Counted from the first letter of the stretch, positions 15,830 to 25,323 are shown. The stretch: 64,000 bases of DNA from Noviherbaspirillum humi (GCF_900188095.1 NZ_FZOT01000014.1:62001-126000), one strand, 5' to 3'. The notes: a model not told the origin generated them from the letters alone. A program made the numbers and translations.

Positions 15830-18406
15830 TCATTGAGTAGCTTCCGCAATCCGCTTTCGGATATGGCCGAGCGCTTCCTCCACCTGGTCCACCAGGATCA
15901 GACAAAGGTCGCCGGCCGACAGGCTTTCCAGCGCCGTATCGATAGCAAGAAATTCGCCGCGGATCTCGCGCACGTCGCTGGCCCGCTTTGCCCGGCCCAA
16001 GCCCTGACGCAGCAGCGCAATCACCTCGCCATCCGCGCGACCGCGCTGGCACTGGTCTTCATACAGCACGATCTGGTCGAAGGCATCGCCCAGGATCTCG
16101 GTCTGGCGCTGGATGTCGATATCGCGCCGGTCGCCGGCGCCGCTGATGACCACCGAGCGGCGCTTGCCGGGCATGGCTTCGACTGCCTGTGCCAGCGCCT
16201 GGATCGCGTCCGGGTTGTGGCCGTAGTCGGCGATCAGGGTGGCGCCGCGGTAGCTGAACAGGTTGAAGCGGCCCGGCGTGGTGGCGGCATCGCTGGTGAA
16301 GGATGCCAGCGCCGAGCGGATCACCGGCCATTCAATGCCCAGCGCCCAGCCGGCGGCAATCGCCGCCATCACGTTCTCGACCTGGAAGCCGATCACGCCG
16401 CCGTGGGTCAGCGGAATCTCGGCCAGCGCGAATTTCTCCACCACCTTGCCCTCGCAGGCGATCAGGTGGTCGCCGTCGCGATAGACCACGCGGCATTTCT
16501 TGGCGCGGTGCGCCGCCATCACCGGATGGTGGCGGTCGGCGGCGAAATAGGTCACGGAGCCGGGACAGGACTTGGCCATGGCGGCAACCACCGGGTCGGC
16601 CGCGTTCAGCACCGCCACGCCGTTCGGCGCCACGTTCTGCACGATGACGCGCTTGACCACCGCCAGGTCTTCCACGGTATTGATGAAGTTCAGGCCGAGG
16701 TGGTCGCCGATGCCGATGTTGGTCACCACCGCGACGTTGCAGCGGTCGAAGCCGAGGCCTTCGCGCAGGATGCCGCCGCGCGCGGTCTCGAACACCGCCG
16801 CGTCCACGTCAGGGTGCATCAGCACGTTGCGGGCGCTGCGCGGACCGCTGCAGTCGCCGGTGTCGATGCGGCGGCCGTTGACGAAGACGCCCTCGGTGCC
16901 GGTGATGCCGACGCGCAGGTGGTTGGCCGCCAGCATGTGCGCGATCAGGCGGCCGGTGGTGGTCTTGCCGTTGGTGCCGGTGACGGCCACGACCGGAATG
17001 CGGCCGTCGTCGCCGTCGGCGTACATGGATTCGATGATGGCGTCGCCCACCGGCCGGCCCTTGCCGTAGGAAGGCTGCAGGTGCATGCGCAGGCCGGGCG
17101 CGGCATTCACCTCGACGATGCCGCCGCCCTGTTCCTCCAGCGGCGTGATCACGTTCTCGCACACCACGTCGACGCCGCAGATGTCGAGGCCGACCATTTG
17201 CGCCGCTTCCACCGCGCGCGCCGCCAGTTCCGGATGCACGTCGTCAGTGACGTCGGTGGCGGTGCCGCCGGTGCTGAGGTTGGCGTTGTTGCGCAGGACG
17301 ACATGCTTGCCCTTGGGCGGCACGCTGTCCAGGGTGAAGCCCTGCTTGCCCAGGGTGGCGATCGCCAGGTCGTCGAGGCGGATCTTGGTCAGCGATGTGG
17401 CATGGCCGTCGCCGCGCAGCGGGTCCTTGTTGACGATCTCGACCAGCTCCCGCACCGTCCTGGCGCCGTCGCCGATCACTTGCGGCGGTGCGCGGCGGGC
17501 AGCGGCGACCAGCTTGTTGCCGACCACCAGCATGCGGAAGTCGTGGCCGGGCAGGTAGCGCTCGACGATCACGTCGGTGCTGATGCGGCTGGCGACCTCG
17601 AAAGCCTTGGTGATTTCCTCGCGGCTGGCGATGTTCACCGCCACGCCCTTGCCCTGGTTGCCGTCGCGCGGCTTGACCACGACGCGGCCGCCGATGGCTT
17701 CGGCGGCGGCGCAGGCTTCCTCGGCGCTGTAGACCACCTTGCCGTTGGGGACCGGCACGCCGGCGGCGGCCAGCAGCATCTTGGTCAGTTCCTTGTCCTG
17801 GGCGATGGATTCGGCGATGGCGCTGGTATGGTCGGTCTCGGCCGCCTGAATGCGACGCTGGCGGCTGCCCCAGCCGAATTGCACCATGCTGCCCTGCGTG
17901 AGGCGGCGGTAGGGAATGCCGCGGCGCAGGGCGGCGTCGACGATGGAGCCGGTGCTGGGTCCCAGGCGAATGTCTTCGTCGAGCGACTTCAGCTGTTCCA
18001 GCGCGCCGGCGAGGTCGAAGGGCTGGTCCTCCAGCGCGGCGCGGCACAGCGCTTCGGCCAGTTCCATGGCGAGGCGGCCGACTTCTTCCTCGGTGTACTC
18101 GACCACCACCTGGTAGGTGCCGGGTTCGACCGTGGCGACCGTGCGGCTGAAGGTGACCGGGCAGCCGGCCTCGGCCTGTAGGCTTAGCGCCGCCGCTTCC
18201 AGCGCATGGGCGAGGGAAAAGGCATGAGCCTCGTCCAGCGGGCGCATGAAATCGATGGCAGGGAAGCGGTCCTGCAGGCGGGCGTCCAGGCCCTTCAGGT
18301 TGACGATGGAGCGCTCTTCGTCGCTGCAGCGCACGACGGCTTCGATGGCGGTGTGACGGCTCCACAGGTTCGGGCCGCGCAGGGCCCGAATGCGTGTTAT
18401 TTCCAT
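15830..18406 (-). CDS. cphA: Cyanophycin synthetase CphA
   Basis: This 858-residue enzyme polymerises aspartate and arginine into cyanophycin (multi-L-arginyl-poly-L-aspartate), a nitrogen and carbon store, using two ATP per dipeptide unit. It has the N-terminal CphA domain (MEITRIRALRGPNLWSR), an ATP-grasp domain (about residues 210-470, with VVKPRDGNQGKGVAV) and a Mur-ligase-like domain with an intact P-loop (GTNGKTTT, about residue 475) and C-terminal lobe (GRFNLFSYRG, ADYGHNPDA). The start at 18406 matches the family; the frame is open upstream into cphA', which is spurious. It lies 53 bases after cphA' on the same strand, so they probably form an operon. No cyanophycinase is in the window. 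Confidence 0.96.
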   Translation of the reverse strand: MEITRIRALRGPNLWSRHTAIEAVVRCSDEERSIVNLKGLDARLQDRFPAIDFMRPLDEAHAFSLAHALEAAALSLQAEAGCPVTFSRTVATVEPGTYQVVVEYTEEEVGRLAMELAEALCRAALEDQPFDLAGALEQLKSLDEDIRLGPSTGSIVDAALRRGIPYRRLTQGSMVQFGWGSRQRRIQAAETDHTSAIAESIAQDKELTKMLLAAAGVPVPNGKVVYSAEEACAAAEAIGGRVVVKPRDGNQGKGVAVNIASREEITKAFEVASRISTDVIVERYLPGHDFRMLVVGNKLVAAARRAPPQVIGDGARTVRELVEIVNKDPLRGDGHATSLTKIRLDDLAIATLGKQGFTLDSVPPKGKHVVLRNNANLSTGGTATDVTDDVHPELAARAVEAAQMVGLDICGVDVVCENVITPLEEQGGGIVEVNAAPGLRMHLQPSYGKGRPVGDAIIESMYADGDDGRIPVVAVTGTNGKTTTGRLIAHMLAANHLRVGITGTEGVFVNGRRIDTGDCSGPRSARNVLMHPDVDAAVFETARGGILREGLGFDRCNVAVVTNIGIGDHLGLNFINTVEDLAVVKRVIVQNVAPNGVAVLNAADPVVAAMAKSCPGSVTYFAADRHHPVMAAHRAKKCRVVYRDGDHLIACEGKVVEKFALAEIPLTHGGVIGFQVENVMAAIAAGWALGIEWPVIRSALASFTSDAATTPGRFNLFSYRGATLIADYGHNPDAIQALAQAVEAMPGKRRSVVISGAGDRRDIDIQRQTEILGDAFDQIVLYEDQCQRGRADGEVIALLRQGLGRAKRASDVREIRGEFLAIDTALESLSAGDLCLILVDQVEEALGHIRKRIAEATQ

Positions 18407-18459
18407 GGTTGGCTTTCCAGATGAGCCGGCGCCGAGCGGGCGCCGGCGCTGATACGGTA

Positions 18460-20661
18460 TTACGTGCGCTTCTGTGCCCGCGCCCGGCGCTGGCTGGTCA
18501 ATTCGTCGGCGAAGGTTTCGATGCCGCTGCGGATCAGCTCCACCGGCAGGCTCAAGGCCCAGGCCGCGGCGGCAGCCACGACCATGCCCTCGAGCTGGAC
18601 CGGCAGGTCGTCGGTGGCGCCATCCGGCACCGGCAGGCCGTCGGACAGCACCTCTTCCTGCGCGCCGCGCGCCAGCACGATCAGGCCGTCGCGCATGAAC
18701 ACGGCGCGGCCGCCGGCAGCGAGATGCTGCTGCAGCTGCGGCAGGTCCGGCTGCACGCCGTAGAACACCACCTCGCCGTCGCACAGCGGCGCCAGCGCCG
18801 CCACGTTGGCGTCGGCGGCGTTCAGCACCGCGGCGCCGTCTTCGAGCACCACGTCGACCTGGGTGCGCATCACCTTGGCAAGCTGCTCGGCATCGTTGAT
18901 GTCGAACTCGGGCAGGGTCGCAGCGGGGTCCAGGCTGGTGACCACGCCCACCTGGCAGCGGTCGTAGGCCAGTCCCTCGGACAGGATGGTGCGGCAATTG
19001 TTTTCGATCACCGCGGCGTCCACCGACTTGTTGAGCAGCACGCGGCGTCCCGACTCCCAGTTGTCGGAGTCGTTCTTCTCGACCTGGCGCTGGTTCAGGT
19101 ACAAGCCTTCGCTGCCCGCCAGGCCGACGAAGGAGCCGTTCAGGTGCAGCAGGCGGGCAATCAGGCGCGCCGCCAGCGCGGTGCCGTGGCTGCCGCACAG
19201 GCCGACCACCGGAATGCGGCCGTTCTCGGTCGGCCCGAACAGGTGCTCGACGATGGCTTCGCCCACCGGACGCGGCGCGGCGTTGACCGGCTTCAGGTGC
19301 ATCAGCAAGCCGGGGCCGGCATTGATTTCGACGATGGCGCCGCCGGTTTCTTCCAGCGGACGGGAAATGTCCTCCGTCACCAGGTCGATGCCGGCGATGT
19401 CCAGCCCCACCACGCGCGCGGCCAGCGAAGCGATCGCCGCGACGTCCGGATGCACCTGCTCGGTGATGTCGAACGCCATGTTGCCGGTGCGCTGCACCAC
19501 GATTTCCCTGCCGGCCGGCGGCACGGAATCGGCGGCGAAGCCCTGGCGGTTGATCTCCAGGCGGATCACGTGGTCGCGCTCCAGCACCACCTTGTCCATC
19601 GGGAATTCTTCCTCGTCGCCGCGGCGCGGATCGGTGTTGACCTGGGTCTCGATCAGCTCGGCCACGGTGGAGCGGCCGTCGCCGGTGATGGTGACGATCT
19701 CGCCGCGGGCGCAGGCCACCACCTTGCCGCCCACCACCAGCACCCGGTGCTCGTGGCCGGGAATGAACTTCTCCACCAGCACTTCGCTGCCTTCGTTGAT
19801 GGCGACCTCGTAGGCCGCTTCGATCTGTTCCTGCGTGGTGAGGTTGGTGGCCACGCCTCGGCCATGGTTGCCGTCGGTCGGCTTGACCACCACCGGCAGG
19901 CCGATGTCCTGCGCGGCTTCCCAGGCATCCGCCGGGCTCTCGACGGCGCGGCCTTCCGGCACCGGCACGCCGCAGGAGCGCAGCAGGGTCTTGGTCAGGT
20001 CCTTGTCGCTGGAGATGCTTTCCGAGATCGCCGGCGTGCGGTCGGTTTCGGCGGTCCAGATGCGGCGCTGGTGGATGCCGTAGCCGAGCTGTACCAGATT
20101 GCCGTCGTTCAGGCGGGTGGAGGGGATCTGGCGCTCGCTGGCGGCATCGACGATGCAGGCGGTGCTCGGCCCGAGGCAGACAGAGTCGGCCATGGCGCGC
20201 AGCGGCGTGACCGCGGCGGGCACGTCGAAGGGATCGTCGTTGATGGCGGCCATGACGAGGTCGCGCGCCACCTGCAGGGCGGCGCGGCTGACCCGCTCAT
20301 GGCGGGCGCGCACCACCAGCTTGTAGACGCCGCGCTTGGAGGTCTCGCGCGCCTTGCCGAAGCCGGTCTGCATGCCGGCCAGGTTCTGCAGCTCGATCAT
20401 CACATGTTCCATGATGTGCGCCGGCCAGGTGCCTTCGCGCAGGCGCAGCAGAAAACCGCCGGGCTCGCCCACGCCGCAGCGGTGCTCGGCGAGGCCGGGC
20501 AGCATGGCGGTGAGCCGTTCATAGAAACCGGGAATCTTGTTGGAGGGGTAGTCCTCCAATTCGCCGATATCGACCCAGGCTTCCAGCGCCGGGCGATACG
20601 TCCAGATATTGGGCCCCCGAAGAGACATCACCTTGGTGATCTCGATGGCTTTTTTTCTCAT
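18460..20661 (-). CDS. cphA': CphA' (second cyanophycin-synthetase-like protein, Mur P-loop and C-terminal lobe missing)
   Basis: This 733-residue paralogue keeps the N-terminal domain (LRGPNIWTYRPALEAWVDIG) and the ATP-grasp domain with VVKPTDGNHGRGVAT. At the position of the Mur P-loop GTNGKTTT in CphA it has GLCGSHGTALAARLI (about residue 490), without the phosphate-binding GKT. It ends after the central Mur domain, so the C-terminal lobe is absent and the protein is about 125 residues shorter. It probably keeps one active ATP site. Cupriavidus-type bacteria carry a cphA/cphA' pair, and cyanobacterial CphA2 shows similar losses and polymerises beta-Asp-Arg dipeptides. Whether this protein does so is inference. 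The start at ATG 20661 has a poor ribosome site. Confidence 0.9.
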   Translation of the reverse strand: MRKKAIEITKVMSLRGPNIWTYRPALEAWVDIGELEDYPSNKIPGFYERLTAMLPGLAEHRCGVGEPGGFLLRLREGTWPAHIMEHVMIELQNLAGMQTGFGKARETSKRGVYKLVVRARHERVSRAALQVARDLVMAAINDDPFDVPAAVTPLRAMADSVCLGPSTACIVDAASERQIPSTRLNDGNLVQLGYGIHQRRIWTAETDRTPAISESISSDKDLTKTLLRSCGVPVPEGRAVESPADAWEAAQDIGLPVVVKPTDGNHGRGVATNLTTQEQIEAAYEVAINEGSEVLVEKFIPGHEHRVLVVGGKVVACARGEIVTITGDGRSTVAELIETQVNTDPRRGDEEEFPMDKVVLERDHVIRLEINRQGFAADSVPPAGREIVVQRTGNMAFDITEQVHPDVAAIASLAARVVGLDIAGIDLVTEDISRPLEETGGAIVEINAGPGLLMHLKPVNAAPRPVGEAIVEHLFGPTENGRIPVVGLCGSHGTALAARLIARLLHLNGSFVGLAGSEGLYLNQRQVEKNDSDNWESGRRVLLNKSVDAAVIENNCRTILSEGLAYDRCQVGVVTSLDPAATLPEFDINDAEQLAKVMRTQVDVVLEDGAAVLNAADANVAALAPLCDGEVVFYGVQPDLPQLQQHLAAGGRAVFMRDGLIVLARGAQEEVLSDGLPVPDGATDDLPVQLEGMVVAAAAAWALSLPVELIRSGIETFADELTSQRRARAQKRT

Positions 20662-20797
20662 GTTAAGCAAGTGACAAGTGCGGGCCGTAAAAGCGAAGCA
20701 TAAACTAAAGACGCAAGCTGCAATAACGCCCGAAATCCTGATTGGTTTACAGTAAGTTCAAAAGTTCTTTCCTGTGGCACATTCCACGGATTTCCGG

Positions 20798-20833
20798 TTG
20801 ACAGGGCTGCTCATGCAACATATAAGCATGAGC
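20798..20833 (+). promoter_or_regulatory. Promoter with inverted-repeat operator for the exporter-DUF1854 operon
   Basis: TTGACA (20798-20803) and TATAAG (20821-20826) are separated by exactly 17 bases. The perfect inverted repeat GCTCATGC (20809-20816) / GCATGAGC (20826-20833), 9 bases apart, straddles the -10. The geometry suits a dimeric repressor that blocks polymerase. The regulator is not identified and no regulator gene is adjacent. Confidence 0.6.
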
Positions 20834-20907
20834 GCCATGCGTGCCGCTGTGCGCCGCCGGCGGATTATGCCGCTTTCCGCGACATCCTTACCACACTATT
20901 CATCCTG

Positions 20908-23172
20908 ATGCTGTCGACAAATTACTCCTGGCCCGATTCCTGGCGCGCCGATCTGCAGTCCCAACTGCAGGAAGGAGAGCGGGCCGTTGCCTTTCTTGAA
21001 ATCGATCTCGATGCCGAGCTGCGTTTCCAGACCGGCCTGCTGGTGCTTACCGACCGCCGCCTGCTGAGCCGGCCGGCGGGCACCAGCGCCTGGCAATCCT
21101 GGGCTTACCAGCCGGACATGACGCTGTCGGCGCACGACCATGCCGGTGTCGGCACGCTCGACCTGGCGGACAGCCGCCAGCGCCTGGCCTGCTGGCGCTA
21201 CACGCTCGGCCGCAATCCGGCCGCGCTGCGCCTGATCGGCGAATTCAACCTGCACCGCGACGCTGCCGTCGCCGGCCGGGTCGCCGAGCAGCCGCCGCAG
21301 GCGCTGTGCGACACCTGCAAGGCGCCGCTGCCGCCGGACGAGGAGGACTGCCCGGCCTGCAACCGCGAAGCCCATACGCCGCCCTCCACCTGGACCCTGT
21401 TCCGGCTGTGGCGCTTCGCCCGTCCCTACCGCGGCCAGCTGCTGGCCGGCTTCCTGCTGACGCTGGCCTCCACCGCCGCGACCCTGGTGCCGCCCTACCT
21501 GACCATGCCGCTGATGGACAATGTCCTGATCCCTTACCAGAACGGCAAGCCGATCGACGTCTCGCTGACGGCGCTCTACCTGTCGGGCCTGTTCGGCGCG
21601 GCCATGGTGGCCTGGGTGCTGGGCTGGGCCAAGACCTACATCCTGGCGCTGGTGTCCGAGCGCATCGGCGCCGACCTGCGCACCTCCACCTATGAGCACC
21701 TGCTCAACCTCTCGCTCGACTACTTCGGCGGCAAGCGCACCGGCGACCTGATGGCCCGCATCGGCTCGGAGACGGACCGTATCTGCGTGTTCCTGTCGCT
21801 GCACCTGCTCGACTTCGCCACCGACGTGCTAATGCTGGTGATGACGGCCACCATCCTGGTGTCCATCGATCCCAAGCTGGCGCTGGTGACGCTGCTGCCG
21901 CTGCCCTTCATCGCCTGGATGATCCACGTTGTGCGCGACAAGCTGCGCCACGGCTTCGAGAAGATCGACCGCATCTGGTCGGAAGTCACCAACGTGCTGG
22001 CCGACACCATCCCCGGCATCCGCGTGGTCAAGGCCTTCGCCCAGGAGAAGCGGGAAGCGGCGCGCTTCCGCGAAGCGAACCGCCACAACCTGGCGGTGAA
22101 CGACCGCGTCAACAAGGTCTGGTCGCTGTTCTCGCCCACCGTCGGCTTCCTCACCGAGATCGGCCTGCTGGTGGTGTGGGGAGTCGGCATCTGGCAGGTC
22201 TCGCAGAACCACATCACCGTGGGCGTGCTGACCGCCTTCATCGCCTACATCAGCCGCTTCTACACCCGGCTCGACTCGATGAGCCGCATCGTCTCGGTGA
22301 CGCAGAAGGCGGCCGCCGGCGCCAAGCGCATCTTCGACATCCTCGACCACGTCTCCAACGTGCCGGAGGCGGTCAATCCGGTGCCGCTGCCGCGCGTCGA
22401 AGGCCGCATCCAGCTGCGCGACGTCGGCTTCCGCTACGGCAACCGGGCGGTGATCCGCGGCGTGAATCTCGACATCGCGCCGGGCGAGATGATCGGCCTG
22501 GTCGGCCACAGCGGCTCGGGCAAGAGCACCCTGGTCAACCTGATCTGCCGCTTCTACGACATTTCCGAAGGCGCCATCCTCATCGACGGCAAGGACGTGC
22601 GCTCCTTCCGCGTGGCCGACTACCGCCGCAACATCGGCCTGGTGCTGCAGGAGCCCTTCCTGTTCTTTGGCACCATCGCCGAGAACATCGCCTACGGCCG
22701 GCCGGAAGCCACGCGCGAGGAAATCATCGCCGCCGCCCGCGCCGCCCATGCGCACGAATTCATCCTGCGCCTGCCGCACGGCTACGATTCCCTGGTGGGC
22801 GAGCGCGGCCAGACCCTCTCCGGCGGCGAGCGCCAGCGCATCTCCATCGCGCGGGCGCTGCTGATCGATCCGCACATCCTCATCCTGGACGAAGCCACCT
22901 CCTCGGTCGACACCACCACCGAGCGCGAGATCCAGAAGGCGCTCGACAACCTGGTGCGCGGCCGCACCACCATCGCCATCGCCCACCGCCTCTCGACGCT
23001 GCGCCGCGCCAGCCGCCTGGTGGTGCTCGACCGCGGCCAGATCGTCGAGGTCGGCGGGCATGACGAACTGCTGGCCAGGGAAGGCGCCTATTATCGGCTG
23101 CACCAGGCGCAGGCCCGCGTCGCCGAGAACGAAGCCGCCAACGAGGAAACCACCGAGGAGTTGCGGGCATGA
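20908..23172 (+). CDS. Cyanophycin-cluster ABC exporter with N-terminal PH-like domain and zinc ribbon
   Basis: This 754-residue half-transporter fuses an ABC exporter membrane domain (about residues 170-460, DYFGGKRTGDLMARIGSETD in the first coupling region) to a nucleotide-binding domain (Walker A GHSGSGKST near 534-542, LSGGERQR near 638, ILILDEATSS). The first 120 residues are extra and resemble a PH-like fold (TGLLVLTDRRLLSR). They are followed by a zinc ribbon with Cys134, Cys137, Cys148 and Cys151. This arrangement recurs beside cphA in betaproteobacteria, so it is known as cyanophycin-associated. The cargo is not established. It overlaps the DUF1854 gene by ATGA and is divergent from cphA'. 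Confidence 0.85.
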   Translation: MLSTNYSWPDSWRADLQSQLQEGERAVAFLEIDLDAELRFQTGLLVLTDRRLLSRPAGTSAWQSWAYQPDMTLSAHDHAGVGTLDLADSRQRLACWRYTLGRNPAALRLIGEFNLHRDAAVAGRVAEQPPQALCDTCKAPLPPDEEDCPACNREAHTPPSTWTLFRLWRFARPYRGQLLAGFLLTLASTAATLVPPYLTMPLMDNVLIPYQNGKPIDVSLTALYLSGLFGAAMVAWVLGWAKTYILALVSERIGADLRTSTYEHLLNLSLDYFGGKRTGDLMARIGSETDRICVFLSLHLLDFATDVLMLVMTATILVSIDPKLALVTLLPLPFIAWMIHVVRDKLRHGFEKIDRIWSEVTNVLADTIPGIRVVKAFAQEKREAARFREANRHNLAVNDRVNKVWSLFSPTVGFLTEIGLLVVWGVGIWQVSQNHITVGVLTAFIAYISRFYTRLDSMSRIVSVTQKAAAGAKRIFDILDHVSNVPEAVNPVPLPRVEGRIQLRDVGFRYGNRAVIRGVNLDIAPGEMIGLVGHSGSGKSTLVNLICRFYDISEGAILIDGKDVRSFRVADYRRNIGLVLQEPFLFFGTIAENIAYGRPEATREEIIAAARAAHAHEFILRLPHGYDSLVGERGQTLSGGERQRISIARALLIDPHILILDEATSSVDTTTEREIQKALDNLVRGRTTIAIAHRLSTLRRASRLVVLDRGQIVEVGGHDELLAREGAYYRLHQAQARVAENEAANEETTEELRA

Positions 23173-23642
23173 GCGCCACCCTGTCATTCGAACTGAAACG
23201 CGATGCCTTCGGCCGCCTGGCCTTCCTCGGCGAGGACGGCCAGTGGCATGGCGGCGTGGTGCCCGTGCGCGCCTTTCCCATCGCCGCGCCGGATCACGGC
23301 ATCTCGCTGATGGATGCGGACGGCCATGAGCTGGTGTGGATCGAAAGCCTGCAGCAGGTGCCGGCCGATGCGCGCCGGCTGATCGAGGAAGAGTTGGCTG
23401 GCCGGGAGTTCCTGCCGGTGATCAGCCGCATCGACTCGGTTTCCAGCTTCGCCACGCCGAGCACCTGGCAGGTGGAAACCGACCGCGGCGCCACCAGCTT
23501 CGTGCTGGAAGGCGAGGAGAACATCCGCCGCATCGGCCAGTCGGCGCTGCTGATCGCCGACAGCCACGGCATCCAGTTCCTGATCCGCGACCTGACGGCG
23601 CTGGACCGGCACAGCCGCAAGCTGCTGGACCGCTTTCTCTAA
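23169..23642 (+). CDS. DUF1854 family protein associated with cyanophycin metabolism
   Basis: This 157-residue soluble protein, beginning MSATLSFELKRDAFGRLAFL, matches the DUF1854 type found next to the cyanophycin ABC exporter. Recognisable parts are HGISLMDADGHELVWIESL, LVAGREF-like LAGREFLPVI and the C-terminal DSHGIQFLIRDLTALDRHSR. Its start overlaps the exporter stop (ATGA), so the products are made together and may act together. No catalytic residues can be named. The biochemical role is unknown. Confidence 0.85.
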   Translation: MSATLSFELKRDAFGRLAFLGEDGQWHGGVVPVRAFPIAAPDHGISLMDADGHELVWIESLQQVPADARRLIEEELAGREFLPVISRIDSVSSFATPSTWQVETDRGATSFVLEGEENIRRIGQSALLIADSHGIQFLIRDLTALDRHSRKLLDRFL

Positions 23643-23660
23643 ACGTTTACGCGAAATAAA

Positions 23661-24257
23661 TCAGGAGCGGCCCATCAGCCGCTTCCACCACGGCCGACGG
23701 TGGCTTGCGGGCGGCGCTGGCGGGAAGGGCGCCGGTGGATTCGGCTGAGGCTGGGCCTGCGGCTGTGGGTGGGTTTGCGCTTGTGGTGGCGCGGGCGCCT
23801 GCGGCGCAGGTGCCGCCGGTGTGGGCTGGGGCGAAGCCGGCGTGGGCGTCAGCTCGGGAATCGGCGGCGGCGCGCTGGCCACCTGCTTGTCGTACTCCAG
23901 CAGCAGCACCTTGCTCTCCAGCACCCGGATCACATTGTCCTTGTCCGCCAGGCGCTGCCGCAGCTCGTTGGTCACCTGATCCTTCACCTTGCGCAGTTCC
24001 GCCTCCAGCGCCAGCGCCCGCTCCAGCGAGCGGTTCCTTTCCTCCAGCAAAGCGATGGCCAGCTTGTCCTGGGCTGGGTTCGCGTCATCGTCCGGATGCA
24101 GGCGGCCGTAGGCGCGCAGCAATTCGGACGTGTCGATGCGCGTTTCTCCCTCCGGGGAAACGGTCTTGCTCAGGCGGCCCTTCTCGATGTCGCGATAGAT
24201 CGTCGTACGGTTCTTGCGGACCAGCTTGGCGGCTTCGCTGATTGAAACTAGTGCCAT
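23661..24257 (-). CDS. HTH and coiled-coil protein with proline-rich tail
   Basis: This 198-residue protein has an N-terminal excisionase/MerR-like helix-turn-helix (VSISEAAKLVRKNRTTIYRD, about residues 4-23) and a coiled coil (about residues 70-125, EERNRSLERALALEAELRKV). A low-complexity Pro/Gln/Ala segment follows (130-185), then a basic end (RRPWWKRLMGRS). The layout resembles small DNA-binding proteins encoded by plasmids and mobile elements, where the coiled coil gives oligomers. It lies convergent with the cyanophycin operon and has no evident functional partner. The HTH is clear; the role is unknown. Confidence 0.7.
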   Translation of the reverse strand: MALVSISEAAKLVRKNRTTIYRDIEKGRLSKTVSPEGETRIDTSELLRAYGRLHPDDDANPAQDKLAIALLEERNRSLERALALEAELRKVKDQVTNELRQRLADKDNVIRVLESKVLLLEYDKQVASAPPPIPELTPTPASPQPTPAAPAPQAPAPPQAQTHPQPQAQPQPNPPAPFPPAPPASHRRPWWKRLMGRS

Positions 24258-24348
24258 GGGGTGTCATGAAAATGCGGCGGATGAATGCCGCAGGCAAATG
24301 CGGCTGCGGCACGGGCGGGCGCGCCGCGAAGGCCGAAGGACGGCGGCT

Positions 24349-25257
24349 TCAGGCGCGCTTCGCCTTGAAATTGACCAGAATGATACCAGCCAGCACCAGC
24401 AGCGCACCGGCGCCGAACTGCAGCCCCACCGGATCATGCAGCAGCAGCACGCCGAAGGCAACGCCAAAGAGAGGTGTCAGGAAGGAAAACACGGTGATGC
24501 GCGAGGCGAGATAGGTGCGCAGCAGCCAGAACCAGACCAGGAAGCTGGCGAAGCCGATGATCACCGTCTGGAAGAACAGGCTGCCGAGCACGGCGTTCGT
24601 CAGCGAGAAGCGGAAGGCCTGCCCGGTCAGCACTGCCACCAAAACCAGCAGCGCGCCGGAACTGCCGAGCTGGTAGAGCAGGGTGACCGAGGGCGAGGCT
24701 TCCGACAGGCGCGAGCGGCGGATCAGCACGGTGGTCGCGCCCCAGAACAAGCCTGCCAGCACGCCGAAGGCATCGCCCAGCAGCAGGTCGCCGGTTTCCT
24801 TGCTGCTCGTACCAAAGCTGCCGGAGAAGGCGACCACGATGCCGGCAAAAGCCGCACCCACGCCGACCCATTGCAGCGGACCGAGTCGCTCGCCTGGCAC
24901 CAGCCAGTGCAGGCCGAGCACCGTGAACACCGGCGCGGTATAGAGGAACACCGACATGTGGGAGGCGGTGGTGTGCTCCAGCCCGAGGGACACGCACAGG
25001 AACTCGATGGCGAACAGCAGGCCGGCGCCGAGGCCGGGCAGCAGAGTGCCGTCGGCCAGGGAAAACTTCTCGCGTCGCCACAGCATGAGGCCGTACACCA
25101 TCAGCGCCGCCAGGGCCGAACGCAGGCCGATCTGCAGCACCGGCGACATGTCGTGGGCGGCGAGCTTGACGGCCACCTGCTGCATGCCCCACAACAGGCA
25201 GAGAGCAATCATGGTGGACATGGCGAAGGCATCCGGCGGCTTGCGGCTGGGGGGCAT
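24349..25257 (-). CDS. EamA/DMT-family inner-membrane transporter
   Basis: This 302-residue protein has ten predicted membrane segments in two EamA repeats (the first begins MSTMIALCLLWGMQQVAVKL, the second GDAFGVLAGLFWGATTVLIR). Members export amino acids, metabolites or drugs. The start at 25257 is preceded by AGAGGAG, and the frame extends 11 codons further without a better site. It is monocistronic, with a strong hairpin upstream that ends the preceding minus-strand gene. The substrate cannot be told. Confidence 0.85.
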   Translation of the reverse strand: MPPSRKPPDAFAMSTMIALCLLWGMQQVAVKLAAHDMSPVLQIGLRSALAALMVYGLMLWRREKFSLADGTLLPGLGAGLLFAIEFLCVSLGLEHTTASHMSVFLYTAPVFTVLGLHWLVPGERLGPLQWVGVGAAFAGIVVAFSGSFGTSSKETGDLLLGDAFGVLAGLFWGATTVLIRRSRLSEASPSVTLLYQLGSSGALLVLVAVLTGQAFRFSLTNAVLGSLFFQTVIIGFASFLVWFWLLRTYLASRITVFSFLTPLFGVAFGVLLLHDPVGLQFGAGALLVLAGIILVNFKAKRA

Positions 25258-25287
25258 GGGTCTCCTCTTTTGTGAATATGAGGGCCG

Positions 25288-25323
25288 CAAAACAATAGCG
25301 GCACATTTTTGTGCCGCTATTGT
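25288..25323 (-). terminator. Terminator of the unknown beta-rich protein gene
   Basis: A perfect 14-bp stem (ACAATAGCGGCACA at 25292-25305 and its complement at 25310-25323) with loop TTTT. It lies 100 bases beyond the stop at 25423 on the minus strand and is followed there by TTTTG. The T-tract is short but the stem is strong. Confidence 0.6.

Noticed and set aside
18407-19198. Upstream extension of the cphA frame to 1122 codons
   Set aside because: The extra residues are a shadow of cphA' in another phase; CphA starts at MEITRIRALRG.
15824-20703. Plus-strand open frames of 785 and 769 codons across cphA and cphA'
   Set aside because: They are antisense shadows rich in His, Arg and Gln without family motifs; cphA and cphA' explain the DNA.
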